Shown here: in pieces, positions 1 to 11,233 of the stretch
Numbering within the stretch: position 1 is the stretch's first letter
Layout: each line of letters begins with the position of its first letter
NCBI GenBank assembly: GCA_000434295.1
Contig: HF994935.1
Span: 648,742-712,741, forward strand
Direction: 5' to 3'
DNA from: Acetobacter sp. CAG:977
GTDB taxonomy: Bacteria; Pseudomonadota; Alphaproteobacteria; CAAGCB01; CAG-977
DNA length: 64,000 nt
Notes under the pieces: generated by a model
What the model was told of the DNA's origin: nothing
Seen by the model: only the letters and a program-made list of their open reading frames with translations
The model's database searches: none
Position numbers and translations under genes: made by a program

Positions 1-2
1 AT

Positions 3-473
3 CAGCATTTGATGCAATATTTGATTGATGCCGGTAAAATCGGAGAAGTTCTTCATCACGGCACGGATTATGATTTAATCCTGCGTTTGGTCGAGCAGGG
101 GAGCGCCTATGCTTTTCAGAAATTCGGCGTTAAGATTAGCTATGAGCTTCCTTATGCTCAAACCGTCGAAAGCTTTGATGCGGCGTCAAAAGAGATTGAC
201 CGGCGCTTAAAAGAAGAAAACGCCTCTTGCATCATTCGGATCAATAATACAGAAGTCGGCGACCATTGGTCCGTTATGCTGCAAAAAACGTCCTCGGGAA
301 AAATTAAGCTGTTTGACAGTTACGCTTATAACGGATTTTATTCAAGCCACGCCGTTTGGCTTCCCGAAAATCCGATTTTAAAAAAGACGGATGCCAATCC
401 GACGGGCGTTCCAAAACCGCCGAAAGGAATAACATACGTCACAAAACACGGATTGATTTTTTTAAAAGCGTAA
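3..473 (+). CDS. Hypothetical protein, 5'-truncated by window edge
   Basis: I do not recognise this gene with certainty. The frame is open to the left edge, so the TTG at 9 or ATG at 12 need not be the start and the gene is probably cut. The visible part is about 156 residues with no membrane segment. A GDHWSVM stretch near residue 85 is followed about 15 residues later by FDSY. This resembles the His and Asp/Asn end of papain-like or C39-like cysteine peptidases, but no matching catalytic Cys is in the visible part. The protein ends KHGLIFLKA. It converges on the acyl-CoA synthetase gene across a shared terminator. A peptidase-like role is only a guess. Confidence 0.6.
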   Translation, partial: QHLMQYLIDAGKIGEVLHHGTDYDLILRLVEQGSAYAFQKFGVKISYELPYAQTVESFDAASKEIDRRLKEENASCIIRINNTEVGDHWSVMLQKTSSGKIKLFDSYAYNGFYSSHAVWLPENPILKKTDANPTGVPKPPKGITYVTKHGLIFLKA

Positions 474-480
474 ATAAAAA

Positions 481-508
481 AAGAAGCCCCCGAAAACGGG
501 GGCTTCTT
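481..508. terminator. Bidirectional rho-independent terminator
   Basis: An 11-bp perfect stem (481-491 with 498-508, GC-rich core CCCCC/GGGGG) has a short A-rich loop and lies between two convergent genes. The A run just before it supplies a T tail for minus-strand transcripts. The plus-strand tail is weaker. Confidence 0.8.
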
Positions 509-519
509 CATTTGTTTAA

Positions 520-2676
520 TTATTCTTTGATTGCCAAACGGGGCGTTCCCGGCGTATAGGGCTTCACAACGATACGGGCGTCAACGGCGACGGCTCCGTT
601 TTCGTCAACCAGCAACGGGTTGATGTCCAGTTCGGTGATTTCATCAATGTCAACGACCATCTGCCCGATTTGAACCATCGTTTGAACGATGCCGTCAATA
701 TCGGCGGCGGGACGATCACGGTAGCCCTTCAACAGCTTATAAATGCGCGTCTGAGACAATGCATGCAAAGCCTGTTCTTTGTTGAGGGGGGGCAGGGCAA
801 TTGCGCTGTCTTTCATGACTTCGACAGCGGTGCCGCCTTGTCCGACCATGATGGCGGGACCGAAAATCGGATCCGTCGTTACGCCGACGATGACTTCGTG
901 CGGACGCGGTTTGGAAATCATTTCCTGAACCGTTACGCCGTCCAATTTCGCATTCGGCATGTTTTTGGCAATGCGCGTCAGCATTTCTTCCGTAGCGGCT
1001 GCAACTTCGTCAGGCGTTTTCAAGCCCAGCTTGACGCCGCCGGCATCGGATTTGTGCGTGATGTCGTTCGACAGAATCTTAACGGCAACGGTCGCATTGA
1101 TTTCTTCGGCGATTTTACGGGCTTCTTCCGCGTTTTTCGCGATTTTCGTGCGAACGACGGGGATCTGGTAATAACCGAAGACTTCTTTTGCTTCGAATTC
1201 CGTCAAAATACTGCGCCCTTCAGCCATAACCTTGCGAATAACGGCCTGAGCGGCTTCTTTATTGACGGGTTTGACTTCGGGTTTAACGGCGTCGACTTTT
1301 TGACGCGTTTCGCGCAATTCCTGAGAATCGGCAACGGAAACGAACGCCTTAACGCCTTTTTCTCCGGATTCAAAGTTCGGCAGACCGAAGTTTTTGAACA
1401 TTTCGATACCGGGCATAACGACATAACCGCCGACCCAGCAACCGAAGATACGGCCGGATTTGCGTTCGGCTTCAACGGCCAGAACTTTTTCCGCGACTTC
1501 TTCGCCGGAAGTCACGCCCGTCGGAACGTACATGACCAAGACGTCTTCAACTTCGGGAGCATCCAACAGGACTTTCAAAGAATCGGCATAACGTTTTCCC
1601 GGAGCGTCGCCAATGATGTCAACGGGGTTGGAATGAGACCATGTTGAAGGCAACACTTCGTTTAATTTCTGTTTTGTTTCGTCGGAGAGCTTTGTCAGCT
1701 TACCGCCGGCTTTAATCAAGCCGTCAACAGCCAAAACACCCGGGCCGCCGCCGTTTGTCAAGATAACGACGTTACGGCTTTGGACTTTTTCGCGATATGC
1801 CAAGAACTGCATGGCCGCGTACATATCTTCCAAATCCTGCAGACGGATAATGCCGGCACGTTCAAAAGCAGCATCATAAACATTATCGCCGCCTGCCAAA
1901 GCGCCCGTATGAGAAGCCGCTGCGGCGGTTCCTTCTGCGGAACGTCCGGATTTGATGGCGAACAGGGGTTTCTTTTTGGCGACGCGGCGAGCGGCTTTCA
2001 TAAAGCCTTCGCGGTCTTTAACGGATTCGATATACATAAAGATCGCGTTTGTATCGGGATCGTCAGCCAAATAATCCAACATATCGGGGAAACCGGCTTC
2101 CATAGCGTCGCCGATTGAAGAAAAATAAGAAAATCCGATATTTTTGGGTTTAGCCCAGTCCAACACGGAAACGCACAAAGCTCCGGACTGAGAAATAAAG
2201 GCGATTTTGCCGTCAATGGCGGGGGTCGTCGTAAAGCTGGCGTTCAAACCGATGCGGGGAACCAACGTGCCCAAGCAGTTCGGACCGACGATACGCATTC
2301 CGTACTTTTTAGCCGTTTCGGCGACTTTCTTTTGGCAATTTTCGCCGGCGTCGTTTTCAATATTCAAGCCTGCGGCAATAATAATAGCGGCGCGCGTCCC
2401 TTTTTCGCACAGCATCTGAATGGAATCGGGAACAGCCAGAGGAGGAATGCACAAAACAGCCAAATCAGGAGTTTTGGGCAATTCCGGAATGCTTTTATAA
2501 GATTGGACACCGTGAATGAGCTCGCCCTTTGGGTTGACGGGCATGATATCGCCCTTAAAACCGCCTTCCAACAGGTTCTGCATAATCACGGAACCGACGG
2601 ACATCGCGCGGTTGGATGCGCCGATCAGGGCAACTGATTTCGGAGCAAAGAGCTTGTCAAGATTTTCTGTTGTCAT
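520..2676 (-). CDS. ADP-forming acyl-CoA (acetate-CoA) synthetase family protein
   Basis: 718-residue single-chain NDP-forming acyl-CoA synthetase, which interconverts acyl-CoA + ADP + Pi with acid + CoA + ATP in the cytoplasm. Domain order is a CoA-binding Rossmann domain at the N-terminus (FAPKSVALIGAS near residue 8), succinyl-CoA ligase-like domains, and an ATP-grasp domain in the last 230 residues. The SHTGALAG motif carries the histidine expected to be phosphorylated. There is no GNAT domain, unlike the Pat/AcuA-type members. I chose the ATG at 2676, because an AGAGGCG Shine-Dalgarno sits 5-6 bases upstream; the frame runs open to 2742 but those residues do not look like protein. It is a single-gene unit. 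The acyl substrate cannot be read from sequence. Confidence 0.9.
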   Translation of the reverse strand: MTTENLDKLFAPKSVALIGASNRAMSVGSVIMQNLLEGGFKGDIMPVNPKGELIHGVQSYKSIPELPKTPDLAVLCIPPLAVPDSIQMLCEKGTRAAIIIAAGLNIENDAGENCQKKVAETAKKYGMRIVGPNCLGTLVPRIGLNASFTTTPAIDGKIAFISQSGALCVSVLDWAKPKNIGFSYFSSIGDAMEAGFPDMLDYLADDPDTNAIFMYIESVKDREGFMKAARRVAKKKPLFAIKSGRSAEGTAAAASHTGALAGGDNVYDAAFERAGIIRLQDLEDMYAAMQFLAYREKVQSRNVVILTNGGGPGVLAVDGLIKAGGKLTKLSDETKQKLNEVLPSTWSHSNPVDIIGDAPGKRYADSLKVLLDAPEVEDVLVMYVPTGVTSGEEVAEKVLAVEAERKSGRIFGCWVGGYVVMPGIEMFKNFGLPNFESGEKGVKAFVSVADSQELRETRQKVDAVKPEVKPVNKEAAQAVIRKVMAEGRSILTEFEAKEVFGYYQIPVVRTKIAKNAEEARKIAEEINATVAVKILSNDITHKSDAGGVKLGLKTPDEVAAATEEMLTRIAKNMPNAKLDGVTVQEMISKPRPHEVIVGVTTDPIFGPAIMVGQGGTAVEVMKDSAIALPPLNKEQALHALSQTRIYKLLKGYRDRPAADIDGIVQTMVQIGQMVVDIDEITELDINPLLVDENGAVAVDARIVVKPYTPGTPRLAIKE

Positions 2677-2868
2677 TATCGCCTCTAGATAACAAGTGAA
2701 AAAACAGACGTTTGGCCCTGTTTTAAAGGCGCCGCCCGTCAAAATATCTGATTCGTTCAGGGCTACTTTGTGTTATTTTATGTTTCTACGCAACCAAAAA
2801 AGCGACTTGGCGGGATTATTTTTTATTCCTGCTGTAAATTTGAAAAAAAATATGCTAATCAAGACATC

Positions 2869-3924
2869 ATGAAAAAGTTTCGGTTTGTTTTTTTTCAGTG
2901 TCTGTGGACACTTTTTTTATGCGGCGCCGCAACGGCGCAGAGCATTGTCAATGCTGTCGTCGTCGCTCCGGAAGGCAGCTCTGCCGAACGGGATATCGTT
3001 TTGGGCATTGAAAAAGCTTTTTCCGATGCGGAACAGAGCGTTTCCGTTCAAACAGTTAACGAAAGCTGCTCCTTTTTGAACGGGAAAAAACAGGCCAAAG
3101 AAATTGCGGCATTGTCGCCGGATTTTGTTGTCGGTTATACCTGTGCGTTGTCGGCGGTTTCCGCACAGAATGAGTATTTTAAAGCAAAAATTCCGTATTT
3201 TGCCGTTTTGGCGGTTGATCCCGAACTGACGGCGTTAAAGAACCGGAACGTTTTCCGTTTATCAATCAATACGGAAAAACAGTTCAAGCCTTTTGCCGAC
3301 ATGCTTGACGAGCAGTACAGGGGAAAACGCTTTTTGATTTTAAAGGACGGGGACGTTCGAGCAAACAGGTTTGCCGAAATGTTGGAAAAGACATTGCCCG
3401 AAGGAAGCTTTCAAACTTTGGATCTGCCGACAAACCATCTGAACCAAAACATCAAAAAACTTGAAAAAGCATCTGATTTTAAAGCAGATTATATCATTAT
3501 CACATCTCTGTCTCCCAAACAAGCCGTCCGTCTGGTTTCCAGAGTCAGAGAAGCCGGATTAAAAACCCCGATTATCGGCTTGAATGTTTTAAAAACAGCG
3601 GATTTTAACCGTATGACAGGCAGTCTGAAGCATGAAATCTATTTTATGGACGCCGTCGGAGTGCGCCATCTGGCTGATACGGCAGCATTGATTGCTTCCA
3701 TGCGCTTTTCGGGAACAGAACCGTCGGACACGCTTCTTTTAGCCTATGCCGCCGCTCAAATCCGAATGCAGATTCCAAAGGATAAACAAGAGCTTAATAC
3801 AAGAAACACCCCCTTTGACACCATTGCGGGTCCCGTCGTTTTTGATGATTTCGGCGATATGGTCGAACTGCCGCCCCAGGCTCTGTACAAATGGCATGAA
3901 AACGCTTATAAGATTGCCGAATAA
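2869..3924 (+). CDS. Periplasmic binding protein (Leu/Ile/Val-type ABC substrate-binding fold)
   Basis: 351-residue exported protein. It begins MKKFRF with a clear Sec signal peptide (hydrophobic stretch, then GAATAQ, cleavage about residue 24). The mature part has the two-lobed type I periplasmic binding protein pattern: VVAPEGSSAERDIVLGIEKAF at the N-terminus, then alternating strands and helices as in LivJ-like and ANF-receptor proteins. The frame extends upstream to 2770, but the signal peptide fixes the start at 2869. No permease or ATPase gene is adjacent, so it may be an orphan receptor or serve transporters encoded elsewhere. The ligand is unknown. Confidence 0.75.
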   Translation: MKKFRFVFFQCLWTLFLCGAATAQSIVNAVVVAPEGSSAERDIVLGIEKAFSDAEQSVSVQTVNESCSFLNGKKQAKEIAALSPDFVVGYTCALSAVSAQNEYFKAKIPYFAVLAVDPELTALKNRNVFRLSINTEKQFKPFADMLDEQYRGKRFLILKDGDVRANRFAEMLEKTLPEGSFQTLDLPTNHLNQNIKKLEKASDFKADYIIITSLSPKQAVRLVSRVREAGLKTPIIGLNVLKTADFNRMTGSLKHEIYFMDAVGVRHLADTAALIASMRFSGTEPSDTLLLAYAAAQIRMQIPKDKQELNTRNTPFDTIAGPVVFDDFGDMVELPPQALYKWHENAYKIAE

Positions 3925-4031
3925 CATATTGATTTTTAATATATTTTTTTATTAAAAAATAATACTTCCTTTTAAAGGCGGTTCGGTGTAAAAAAGGATA
4001 ATTCTCGTTTATCAATCAAAGGATTTTAATA

Positions 4032-4508
4032 ATGGCTGGAAGCGTCAATAAAGTTATTTTGGTGGGAAACGTCGGCAGAGACCCGGAAGTCCGCCAAACG
4101 TCGAACGGTCAAAAGATCGTTACCCTTTCTTTGGCGACAAGCGATACGTGGAAAGACAAAAACGGCGAACGTCAGGAAAAAACGGAATGGCACCGCGTCG
4201 TTATTTTTAATCAAGGCTTGGCCGAAATAGCGGAACGCTACGTCCGCAAGGGGACGAAACTTTATGTCGAAGGCGCTTTGCAAACCCGAAAATGGACAGA
4301 CAACAGCGGACAGGAAAAATATACGACGGAAGTCGTCTTAGGAAATTATCGCGGCGAAATGACTTTGCTGGACGCTAAAAACAACGCCGGAGCCGACGCT
4401 TCGTTCGGAGCCGTTCCGATGATGGATTCTCCTGCATCGGGTTGGGATTCAAAGCCTGCACCTTCTGCCGGAGGGGCAGGGGCGTTTGATGATGAGATCC
4501 CCTTTTAA
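4032..4508 (+). CDS. ssb: Single-stranded DNA-binding protein
   Basis: 158 residues. An OB-fold covers about residues 1-108 (NKVILVGNVGRDPEVR at the start, then the EKTEWHRVV core), followed by a disordered Gly/Pro/Ala linker and the acidic tip DDEIPF that binds SSB partners such as exonuclease I, RecO and PriA. It coats single-stranded DNA in replication, repair and recombination. Length and layout are normal for bacteria. AAAGGA lies upstream of the ATG. It sits 47 bases before gyrA on the same strand, so co-transcription is likely. Confidence 0.97.
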   Translation: MAGSVNKVILVGNVGRDPEVRQTSNGQKIVTLSLATSDTWKDKNGERQEKTEWHRVVIFNQGLAEIAERYVRKGTKLYVEGALQTRKWTDNSGQEKYTTEVVLGNYRGEMTLLDAKNNAGADASFGAVPMMDSPASGWDSKPAPSAGGAGAFDDEIPF

Positions 4509-4555
4509 GCACATCTCTTAATAAAATTTTCGTATCAACATAACGGATATAAATC

Positions 4556-7324
<2,769 letters not shown>

Positions 7325-7336
7325 CGGAGAGCGCAA

Positions 7337-7855
7337 ATGTCCGAACGTATCGGAATTTATCCCGGAACCTTTGACCCGGTGACCTACGGTCATTTGGATA
7401 TTGTTCGCCGCGCCGTTTCCGTTGTTGACCGATTGGTTATCGCCGTCGCCGTTAACGATATCAAACATCCTCTTTTTTCCCTGGAAGAAAGAATGGATAT
7501 GGTACGTTCGGAAGTCGACGCAATAGCACAGGAAACAGGAAAAACCATTGACGTCAAGCCGATGGATAATTTGTTGGTAAAATTCACGCGTCAACACAAT
7601 TCTCATATCATATTCAGAGGATTGCGCGCCGTATCTGACTTTGAATACGAATTCAAAATGTGCGTCATGAACCGCCGTTTGGCTCCGGAAATCGAAACCG
7701 TCTTCTTAATGGCGTCCGAACGCCATCAGTTTGTGTCTTCAATTTTCGTAAAAGAAATTTGCCGTCTGGGCGGCGATATTTCTTCTTTTGTTTCCGACGC
7801 GATCGCGGCGAAACTTAATGCCCGCTACAAGGAATTGGGAGAAATTTATGGCTGA
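7337..7855 (+). CDS. coaD: Phosphopantetheine adenylyltransferase
   Basis: 172 residues, slightly longer than the usual 160-165. It transfers AMP from ATP to 4'-phosphopantetheine, the penultimate step of coenzyme A synthesis. The nucleotidyltransferase motif GTFDPVTYGH is at the N-terminus and the ISSxxV-like HQFVSS segment near residue 130. GGAGAG lies 7 bases before the ATG. The stop overlaps the start of ppiB by 8 bases, so translation is probably coupled. Confidence 0.97.
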   Translation: MSERIGIYPGTFDPVTYGHLDIVRRAVSVVDRLVIAVAVNDIKHPLFSLEERMDMVRSEVDAIAQETGKTIDVKPMDNLLVKFTRQHNSHIIFRGLRAVSDFEYEFKMCVMNRRLAPEIETVFLMASERHQFVSSIFVKEICRLGGDISSFVSDAIAAKLNARYKELGEIYG

Positions 7856-8315
7856 CACCAAAAAAAATAAGTTGCTGTTAGAATTAAAAGACGGCATCGT
7901 CGAAATTGAAATGCGCTCCGATCTGGCGCCGCAACATGTTGAACGCATCAAGGAATTGGTTAAGCAAGGTTTTTATAACGGCTTAAAATTCCATCGCGTT
8001 ATTGACGGATTTATGGCACAAACAGGTTGCCCAAACGGTACAGGGACAGGCGGAAGCGGAAAAAAACTTAAAGCCGAATTTTCCAAAGAACCTCATGTCC
8101 GCGGAACCGTTTCCATGGCCAGAGCAATGGATCCGAACAGTGCGGACAGCCAGTTTTTTATTTGCTTTGACGATTGTCCGTGGCTTGACGGACAGTATAC
8201 CGTTTGGGGAAAAGTCGTTAAAGGAATGGAATTCGTCGATAAAATCAAACGGGGTAGGGGAGCCAACGGTTCCGTTGACGATCCGGACATTATCATATCA
8301 ATGAAGCTGGCATAA
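7848..8315 (+). CDS. ppiB: Peptidyl-prolyl cis-trans isomerase, cyclophilin type
   Basis: 155-residue cytoplasmic cyclophilin with no signal peptide. It catalyses prolyl isomerisation in folding. Family signatures visible are NGLKFHRVIDGFMAQTG (catalytic Arg in FHRV), SMARAMDPNSADSQFFI and WLDGQYTVWGKV. The frame is open upstream inside coaD, but the ATG at 7848 is preceded by GGAGAAATTT and gives the standard cyclophilin start. It overlaps the coaD stop by 8 bases. Confidence 0.95.
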   Translation: MADTKKNKLLLELKDGIVEIEMRSDLAPQHVERIKELVKQGFYNGLKFHRVIDGFMAQTGCPNGTGTGGSGKKLKAEFSKEPHVRGTVSMARAMDPNSADSQFFICFDDCPWLDGQYTVWGKVVKGMEFVDKIKRGRGANGSVDDPDIIISMKLA

Positions 8316-8320
8316 CTGAA

Positions 8321-9328
8321 ATGCCAAAAGTTTCCGTTATCATTCCCGTCTATAATATGGAACGTTTTATCGGAGCCTGTTTGGATTCCGTTTTAAACCA
8401 AACTTTTTCCGATTTTGAATGTATTTGCATAAATGACGGTTCGACAGACGGAACTTTGCAAATTCTAAAGCAGTACGAGCAAAAAGATTCTCGAATAAAG
8501 CTGATAGATCAGGCGAATCAAGGCGGGAGCGCCGCAAGAAACGTCGGATTAAACGTTGCTCAGGGCGAATGGATATCCTTTTTGGACAACGATGACCTTT
8601 ATCATCCGCAATATCTGGAAATCCTATTAGGTTATGCCGAAAAATACGGGGCAGACATATCTGTCTGCAATTACGGCGTCTTTTTCAATGACGATCCCGT
8701 GAATTTCGAAACCTATAATGCTCAACAGCTCAAAAAACCGAAGTTAATAACTTCAAAGCCTTTTTACGACTATGTCGTTCGTAAAAAGAAAATTCATATG
8801 CTGATGTGGACGAAGTTATATAAAAAAGAGATTCTGGAAAACATTCGCTTTGCTCTGGCGTTACCGGCAATTAACGATATTTTGTTCAATCTGGAAACTC
8901 TAAGCGCATCAAAAAAAGTCGTAACCTGTCCGTACACGTTGATAACGCACCGCATTTTGCAAACGTCTCAGACAAGCTCCAAGGTTACGCCCCAAAAAAT
9001 CTTGGAATATAAAGACTTAATTTATGCCGTTGAACGCAGCTTTGAACACAAGGAACTGACACAGAAAGAACGAAAATCTTTAAAAATTTTCAACACCAAA
9101 AACGCTTTTTACAATTTTGTTTATTTAATGGTGAAGTTTAACGATCTGTCCCAAAATGCAGAAGTATATCATTTGATTTTGGAAACTTTGGAGCAATTGG
9201 AAGGAGAGGGGCTCATTCTCCCTTCGAAATTAAAATTCCAGGACAAGATGCTTTACAATGCTTTTAAAAGCGGAAATCTTCGTCGTGTAAAATCGGTAAT
9301 GCGATTTAGAGACCTGTTTACGCATTAA
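8321..9328 (+). CDS. Family 2 glycosyltransferase
   Basis: 335-residue GT-A glycosyltransferase. It starts KVSVIIPVYNMERFI, followed by INDGSTDGT, both hallmarks of GT2 enzymes; FLDNDDLYHP supplies the DxD-type metal site near residue 90. It would transfer a sugar from a nucleotide sugar to a surface glycan acceptor. No membrane helix is seen. It follows ppiB after five bases and is closed by a strong terminator, so it rides at the end of the gyrA-coaD-ppiB transcript. No other polysaccharide gene is nearby, and the donor and acceptor are unknown. Confidence 0.88.
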   Translation: MPKVSVIIPVYNMERFIGACLDSVLNQTFSDFECICINDGSTDGTLQILKQYEQKDSRIKLIDQANQGGSAARNVGLNVAQGEWISFLDNDDLYHPQYLEILLGYAEKYGADISVCNYGVFFNDDPVNFETYNAQQLKKPKLITSKPFYDYVVRKKKIHMLMWTKLYKKEILENIRFALALPAINDILFNLETLSASKKVVTCPYTLITHRILQTSQTSSKVTPQKILEYKDLIYAVERSFEHKELTQKERKSLKIFNTKNAFYNFVYLMVKFNDLSQNAEVYHLILETLEQLEGEGLILPSKLKFQDKMLYNAFKSGNLRRVKSVMRFRDLFTH

Positions 9329-9356
9329 ATGTAATAAATACTTTTGACAAACATTT

Positions 9357-9380
9357 GCGGCTTTTAAAGCCGCTTTTTTT
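9357..9380 (+). terminator. Rho-independent terminator after glycosyltransferase
   Basis: GCGGCT/AGCCGC stem (9357-9362 with 9368-9373) followed directly by seven T residues. Confidence 0.85.
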
Positions 9381-9689
9381 GTTTTTCTGTTTTCTGAATT
9401 TCTAATGTTTCGTTATTTTTCTTTTTCAAAAATTATAACAAAACAGATATTAACAAAAACAGATATTGAGTGATAAGCATTGTTTAAAAGCCTGTGTATC
9501 GTTCTGCGAATTCTTTTTAAAAGCCCTCGTATTCCTTTATCTAACGCCAATTTTATTTTAAAGAGTTATATATAATTGTCGCATAATGTATATTATGTCA
9601 AATAACTCACATTCAAACAAGAAACCGCGTTTTGTGATAGGCTTAAAAATAAGCCGTCAAAGCCCGCTGACGGACTTTCTTCAGATTTT
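9381..9689. other. 309-bp AT-rich gap between convergent genes with unexplained structure
   Basis: No protein gene is seen. It holds a near-perfect tandem duplication of a 15-16 base unit (9437-9451 and 9452-9467, AACAAAA(A)CAGATATT), a 16-base interrupted palindrome CATAAT-GTAT-ATTATG (9582-9597), and two overlapping hairpins at 9640-9673. It may encode a small RNA, or may simply be spacer. Confidence 0.5.
9640..9673 (-). terminator. Possible terminator for the MBL-tatD-holB operon
   Basis: CCGTCA/TGACGG stem (9654-9659 with 9668-9673). Read on the minus strand it is followed by a T-rich stretch. A second hairpin, GGCTTA-AAAA-TAAGCC (9640-9655), shares two bases with it, so the two cannot form fully together. 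It is a weaker terminator than the others in this window. Confidence 0.4.
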
Positions 9690-10466
9690 TTATAATTCGA
9701 TTTCCATGCCGTCGTATCCGGGTTCAATCCCTTCGGGCAGCTGACGGATTAACGTGTCATAATCCATGCCGATTGACATGTGCGTTAAAATCGTCCGCTT
9801 CGGCTTTAAAATATTCACCCATTCTTTGACGCGTTCAACAGAAGCATGACTGGGATGGTCTTTTTCCGACAAACATCCGACGACCCACACATCTATGCCT
9901 TTTAATATGGATAATGCAGAATCATATAAATGAACCGCATCCGTCGAATATCCGAAATTTTTTATACGAAAGCCCAAGCTCGTCGTCCATTCGTGATCCT
10001 GAGAAAACGGCGTAATCTTTAATCCGTTTATTCTTAACGGTTCGCCCGGCGTGATCAGGTTCGGTTCCAGCCATGGATGAAAAAACGGCTCTTTTTCAAC
10101 GTTAATCGGTCGAAAAACATAGCCGAAACGCGCCTTTAAAACCTTTAAAGTCGCTTGATTGGCGTAAATGGGAATCCCCTTGCCCATCACTCGATTGATT
10201 TCGCGCAAATCATCAATGCCGTGCGTATGATCGGCGTGTTCGTGCGTGTACAAAACAGCAGAAAGCCTGTCAACTTTTGCACAAAGAAGCTGTTCTCGCA
10301 AATCAGGTCCGGTATCAATTAATATATTGTCATCATTATTTCGTACCAGCAAAGATGTTCTTAAACGCCTGTTTTTCGGATTATTCGGATCGCATTTTCC
10401 CCATCCGCGGCTGATCATCGGAACGCCGCCCGCCGAACCGCACCCTAATATTCTTATTTTCATCAT
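9690..10466 (-). CDS. MBL-fold metallohydrolase (PhnP-like)
   Basis: 258-residue metallo-beta-lactamase-fold hydrolase. The N-terminal GCGSAGGVP and the metal-binding THEHADH (near residue 77) match the PhnP/phosphodiesterase-like group commonly placed after tatD in alphaproteobacteria. Further ligands are likely in DTGPD and FSQDH. The probable activity is phosphodiester or cyclic-phosphate hydrolysis; the real substrate is not known. Its ATG overlaps the tatD stop by one base (TAATG), so translation is coupled. An alternative ATG lies one codon later. Confidence 0.88.
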   Translation of the reverse strand: MMKIRILGCGSAGGVPMISRGWGKCDPNNPKNRRLRTSLLVRNNDDNILIDTGPDLREQLLCAKVDRLSAVLYTHEHADHTHGIDDLREINRVMGKGIPIYANQATLKVLKARFGYVFRPINVEKEPFFHPWLEPNLITPGEPLRINGLKITPFSQDHEWTTSLGFRIKNFGYSTDAVHLYDSALSILKGIDVWVVGCLSEKDHPSHASVERVKEWVNILKPKRTILTHMSIGMDYDTLIRQLPEGIEPGYDGMEIEL

Positions 10467-11233
10467 TATACGGCCTTTCCGAACAAAGTTAAAAAGTTGC
10501 GTGTCGTTATTTCGCTAAGCTCTTCAACGCTTATTCCCTTTATTTCCGCCAGTTTTTCCGCCGTCTTGACGACATAAGACGGACGGTTTGTCTTGCCTCT
10601 GAACGGCACGGGAGAAAGATACGGAGAATCCGTCTCGACCAAAAGGCGTTCCAAGGGGATTTCTTTAAAAGTTTGGCGCAATTCTTCGGCTTTTCCGAAA
10701 GTAATAATCCCCGATGCCGAAACGTAAAACCCCAGCTTTAAGGCTTCCGTCGCCAAAAAAGCCCGCGAAGAAAAACAATGCAGTACTCCTTTTAAAGACG
10801 GCGATGCCTCTGATTTTAAAATTTCCAAAGTATCTTCTTCGGCATCTCTGGTATGGATAATAACCGGCAAACCCGTTTTTTTAGCCGCTTTCAGATGTAT
10901 GCAAAACAAACGTTTTTGAGCCTCTTTCGTATCGGAATTATAATGATAGTCAAGCCCTGTTTCTCCGAATCCAATGACTTTGGGATGCTGCGAAGCCCGA
11001 CAAAGGGCTTCGACGGTTGTCCCCTCCTCTTCTTCGGCGGCATATTCCGGATGAACGCCGACGGACGCAAAAACATTGGGATACTTTTCCGATAAAAAAA
11101 CAGGCGACGGGTCGGAAAGCTTTACGGAAACGGTTAACAGGCGTGTCACTCCCGCCTGTTCGGCCTCTTGTACGGCTTCATCGCTGTTTGTATCGGGATA
11201 ATCCAAATGGCAATGGCTGTCCGTTAAATTCAT
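10466..11233 (-). CDS. tatD: TatD family metal-dependent deoxyribonuclease
   Basis: 255-residue TIM-barrel hydrolase of normal length. Metal-site motifs are DSHCHLD at the N-terminus, GFGETGLDYH, IHTRDA and VETDSPYLSP. The family acts as 3'-5' exonuclease or DNA-repair nuclease in the cytoplasm. The start overlaps the holB stop by four bases (ATGA), and the stop overlaps the MBL gene start by one. Confidence 0.95.
   Translation of the reverse strand: MNLTDSHCHLDYPDTNSDEAVQEAEQAGVTRLLTVSVKLSDPSPVFLSEKYPNVFASVGVHPEYAAEEEEGTTVEALCRASQHPKVIGFGETGLDYHYNSDTKEAQKRLFCIHLKAAKKTGLPVIIHTRDAEEDTLEILKSEASPSLKGVLHCFSSRAFLATEALKLGFYVSASGIITFGKAEELRQTFKEIPLERLLVETDSPYLSPVPFRGKTNRPSYVVKTAEKLAEIKGISVEELSEITTRNFLTLFGKAV

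Noticed and set aside
670..1647. 325-codon plus-strand frame opposite the acyl-CoA synthetase gene
   Set aside because: It is rich in Phe, Asn, Arg and Gly with no domain or ribosome site, and lies wholly antisense to a clear enzyme gene; it is a codon-bias shadow.
3945..3970. Terminator after the periplasmic binding protein
   Set aside because: The inverted repeat is made almost only of A and T with no GC core, so it is not convincing.
4026..4283. Minus-strand frame opposite ssb
   Set aside because: Fully overlaps ssb, with no ribosome site or recognisable motif.
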